Position numbers and translations under genes: made by a program. DNA of 64,000 nt from a virus: positions 1 through 64,000 of the IMG/VR virus record IMGVR_UViG_3300025073_000042; one strand, 5' to 3'. Under the pieces are notes generated by a model. It searched no databases. It was not told where the DNA came from and worked only from the letters and a program-made list of their open reading frames with translations. Every line of letters begins with the position of its first letter. The stretch's first letter is position 1. Positions 63,771 to 64,000 of this stretch are shown here, one piece after another.

Positions 63771-64000
63771 TCGTCGCCCACACCGCCTCGGCGAGCACCG
63801 TCCACCTCTACGGGTGCGACCGCCGCGAGCCGATCTACCATCCGCGCCTGCCGAACTTCGTGCGGCGATACGCGCTCCAGGTGCGCGGCGGCAACTACCA
63901 GGCTGCCGGCGGCGACCTGCTGATCGCACTGGCGTGGGCGCGGCGCATCGCGGAGGGCGAGGGGTTGAGCCTGACCGTGACGCGCCCGGTAGCAGACGAG
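63767..64000 (+). CDS. Hypothetical protein, 3' partial
   Basis: ATG 63767 overlaps the previous stop and the frame is open to the end of the window (78 codons). It starts MIVAHTASASTVHLYGCDRR. Unknown; the operon continues past the window. Confidence 0.45.
   Translation, partial: MIVAHTASASTVHLYGCDRREPIYHPRLPNFVRRYALQVRGGNYQAAGGDLLIALAWARRIAEGEGLSLTVTRPVADE

Noticed and set aside
1-64000. Search for an integrase, repressor/antirepressor pair, replicative helicase or polymerase
   Set aside because: None seen. The MerR-like (62743) and RHH-like (8960) proteins are the only regulator candidates, so temperate lifestyle is not claimed from the window alone.

Overview
The window looks like part of the genome (or integrated genome) of a large tailed phage with siphovirus-type tail genes. 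It is GC-rich, and every supported gene is on the + strand, in tight cassettes with many ATGA/GTGA start-stop overlaps. The core is a complete structural run: small and large terminase, portal, MuF-like protein, protease-scaffold, HK97-type capsid, connectors, tail tube, frameshifted tail chaperone, tape measure, tail fibres, lysis genes. No integrase, replicative polymerase or helicase is visible, so the element probably extends past both edges. The best host hint is indirect. A type IV pseudopilin-like protein (51916-52593) has the signature '[18 protein letters not shown].. [12 protein letters not shown]', and it is followed by a DUF4091-type secreted protein. From memory both are especially common in Armatimonadota, so I infer an Armatimonadota (or related) host.

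Layout. 1-10.2 kb: small early/accessory genes (zinc-ribbon proteins, RuvC-like nuclease, membrane peptides), a DnaN-like sliding clamp and a sigma-region-2-like protein. 10.2-13.7 kb: ParB-like protein, acetyltransferase and an IbrA/IbrB-like pair (PAPS-reductase-like plus ParB-like). 13.7-16.4 kb: terminase genes. 16.5-19.1 kb: DUF4406-like protein, a long regulatory gap and a metallopeptidase. 19.2-23.6 kb: portal, MuF-like and small genes. 23.6-25.2 kb: an RNA-rich regulatory block (described below) around one conserved phage gene. 25.2-34.6 kb: virion head and tail genes. 34.6-48.7 kb: tape measure, fibre and hub proteins. 48.7-58.4 kb: glycosyltransferases, a tnpB element, the pseudopilin/DUF4091 pair, a minimal class I aminoacyl-tRNA-synthetase-like protein and a truncated UDP-sugar dehydrogenase. 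58.4-60.9 kb: lysis cassette. 60.9-64 kb: HNH endonuclease and small early genes.

Regulation is unusually legible. At least a dozen promoters of the form TTGAC(A/G/T)-17 bp-TAnnnT stand out against the GC-rich background, nearly all with exactly 17 bp spacing. Several start RNAs that appear highly structured. (i) A ~220-nt candidate noncoding RNA at 23639-23858 has its own promoter, a long-range closing helix and a terminator. (ii) A second transcript starts with two interleaved helices and then runs through a ~370-nt array of (Y-N-N-G-G) pentamers in four strictly phased tracts separated by three conserved spacers, before a conserved phage gene. (iii) Leaders at 41488 and 60957 also begin at the predicted +1 with perfectly complementary, interleaved segments; at 41488 one of them masks the ribosome-binding site. 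(iv) A ~79-nt small-RNA candidate at 62981-63059 ends in a classic terminator. I regard this set of +1-proximal interleaved RNA structures, together with the pentamer array, as the best candidates for an undescribed system.

Limits: all calls are by eye from sequence and family knowledge. No database search, folding program or statistics were run. RNA structures are pairings I could verify base by base, but their functions are inferred.
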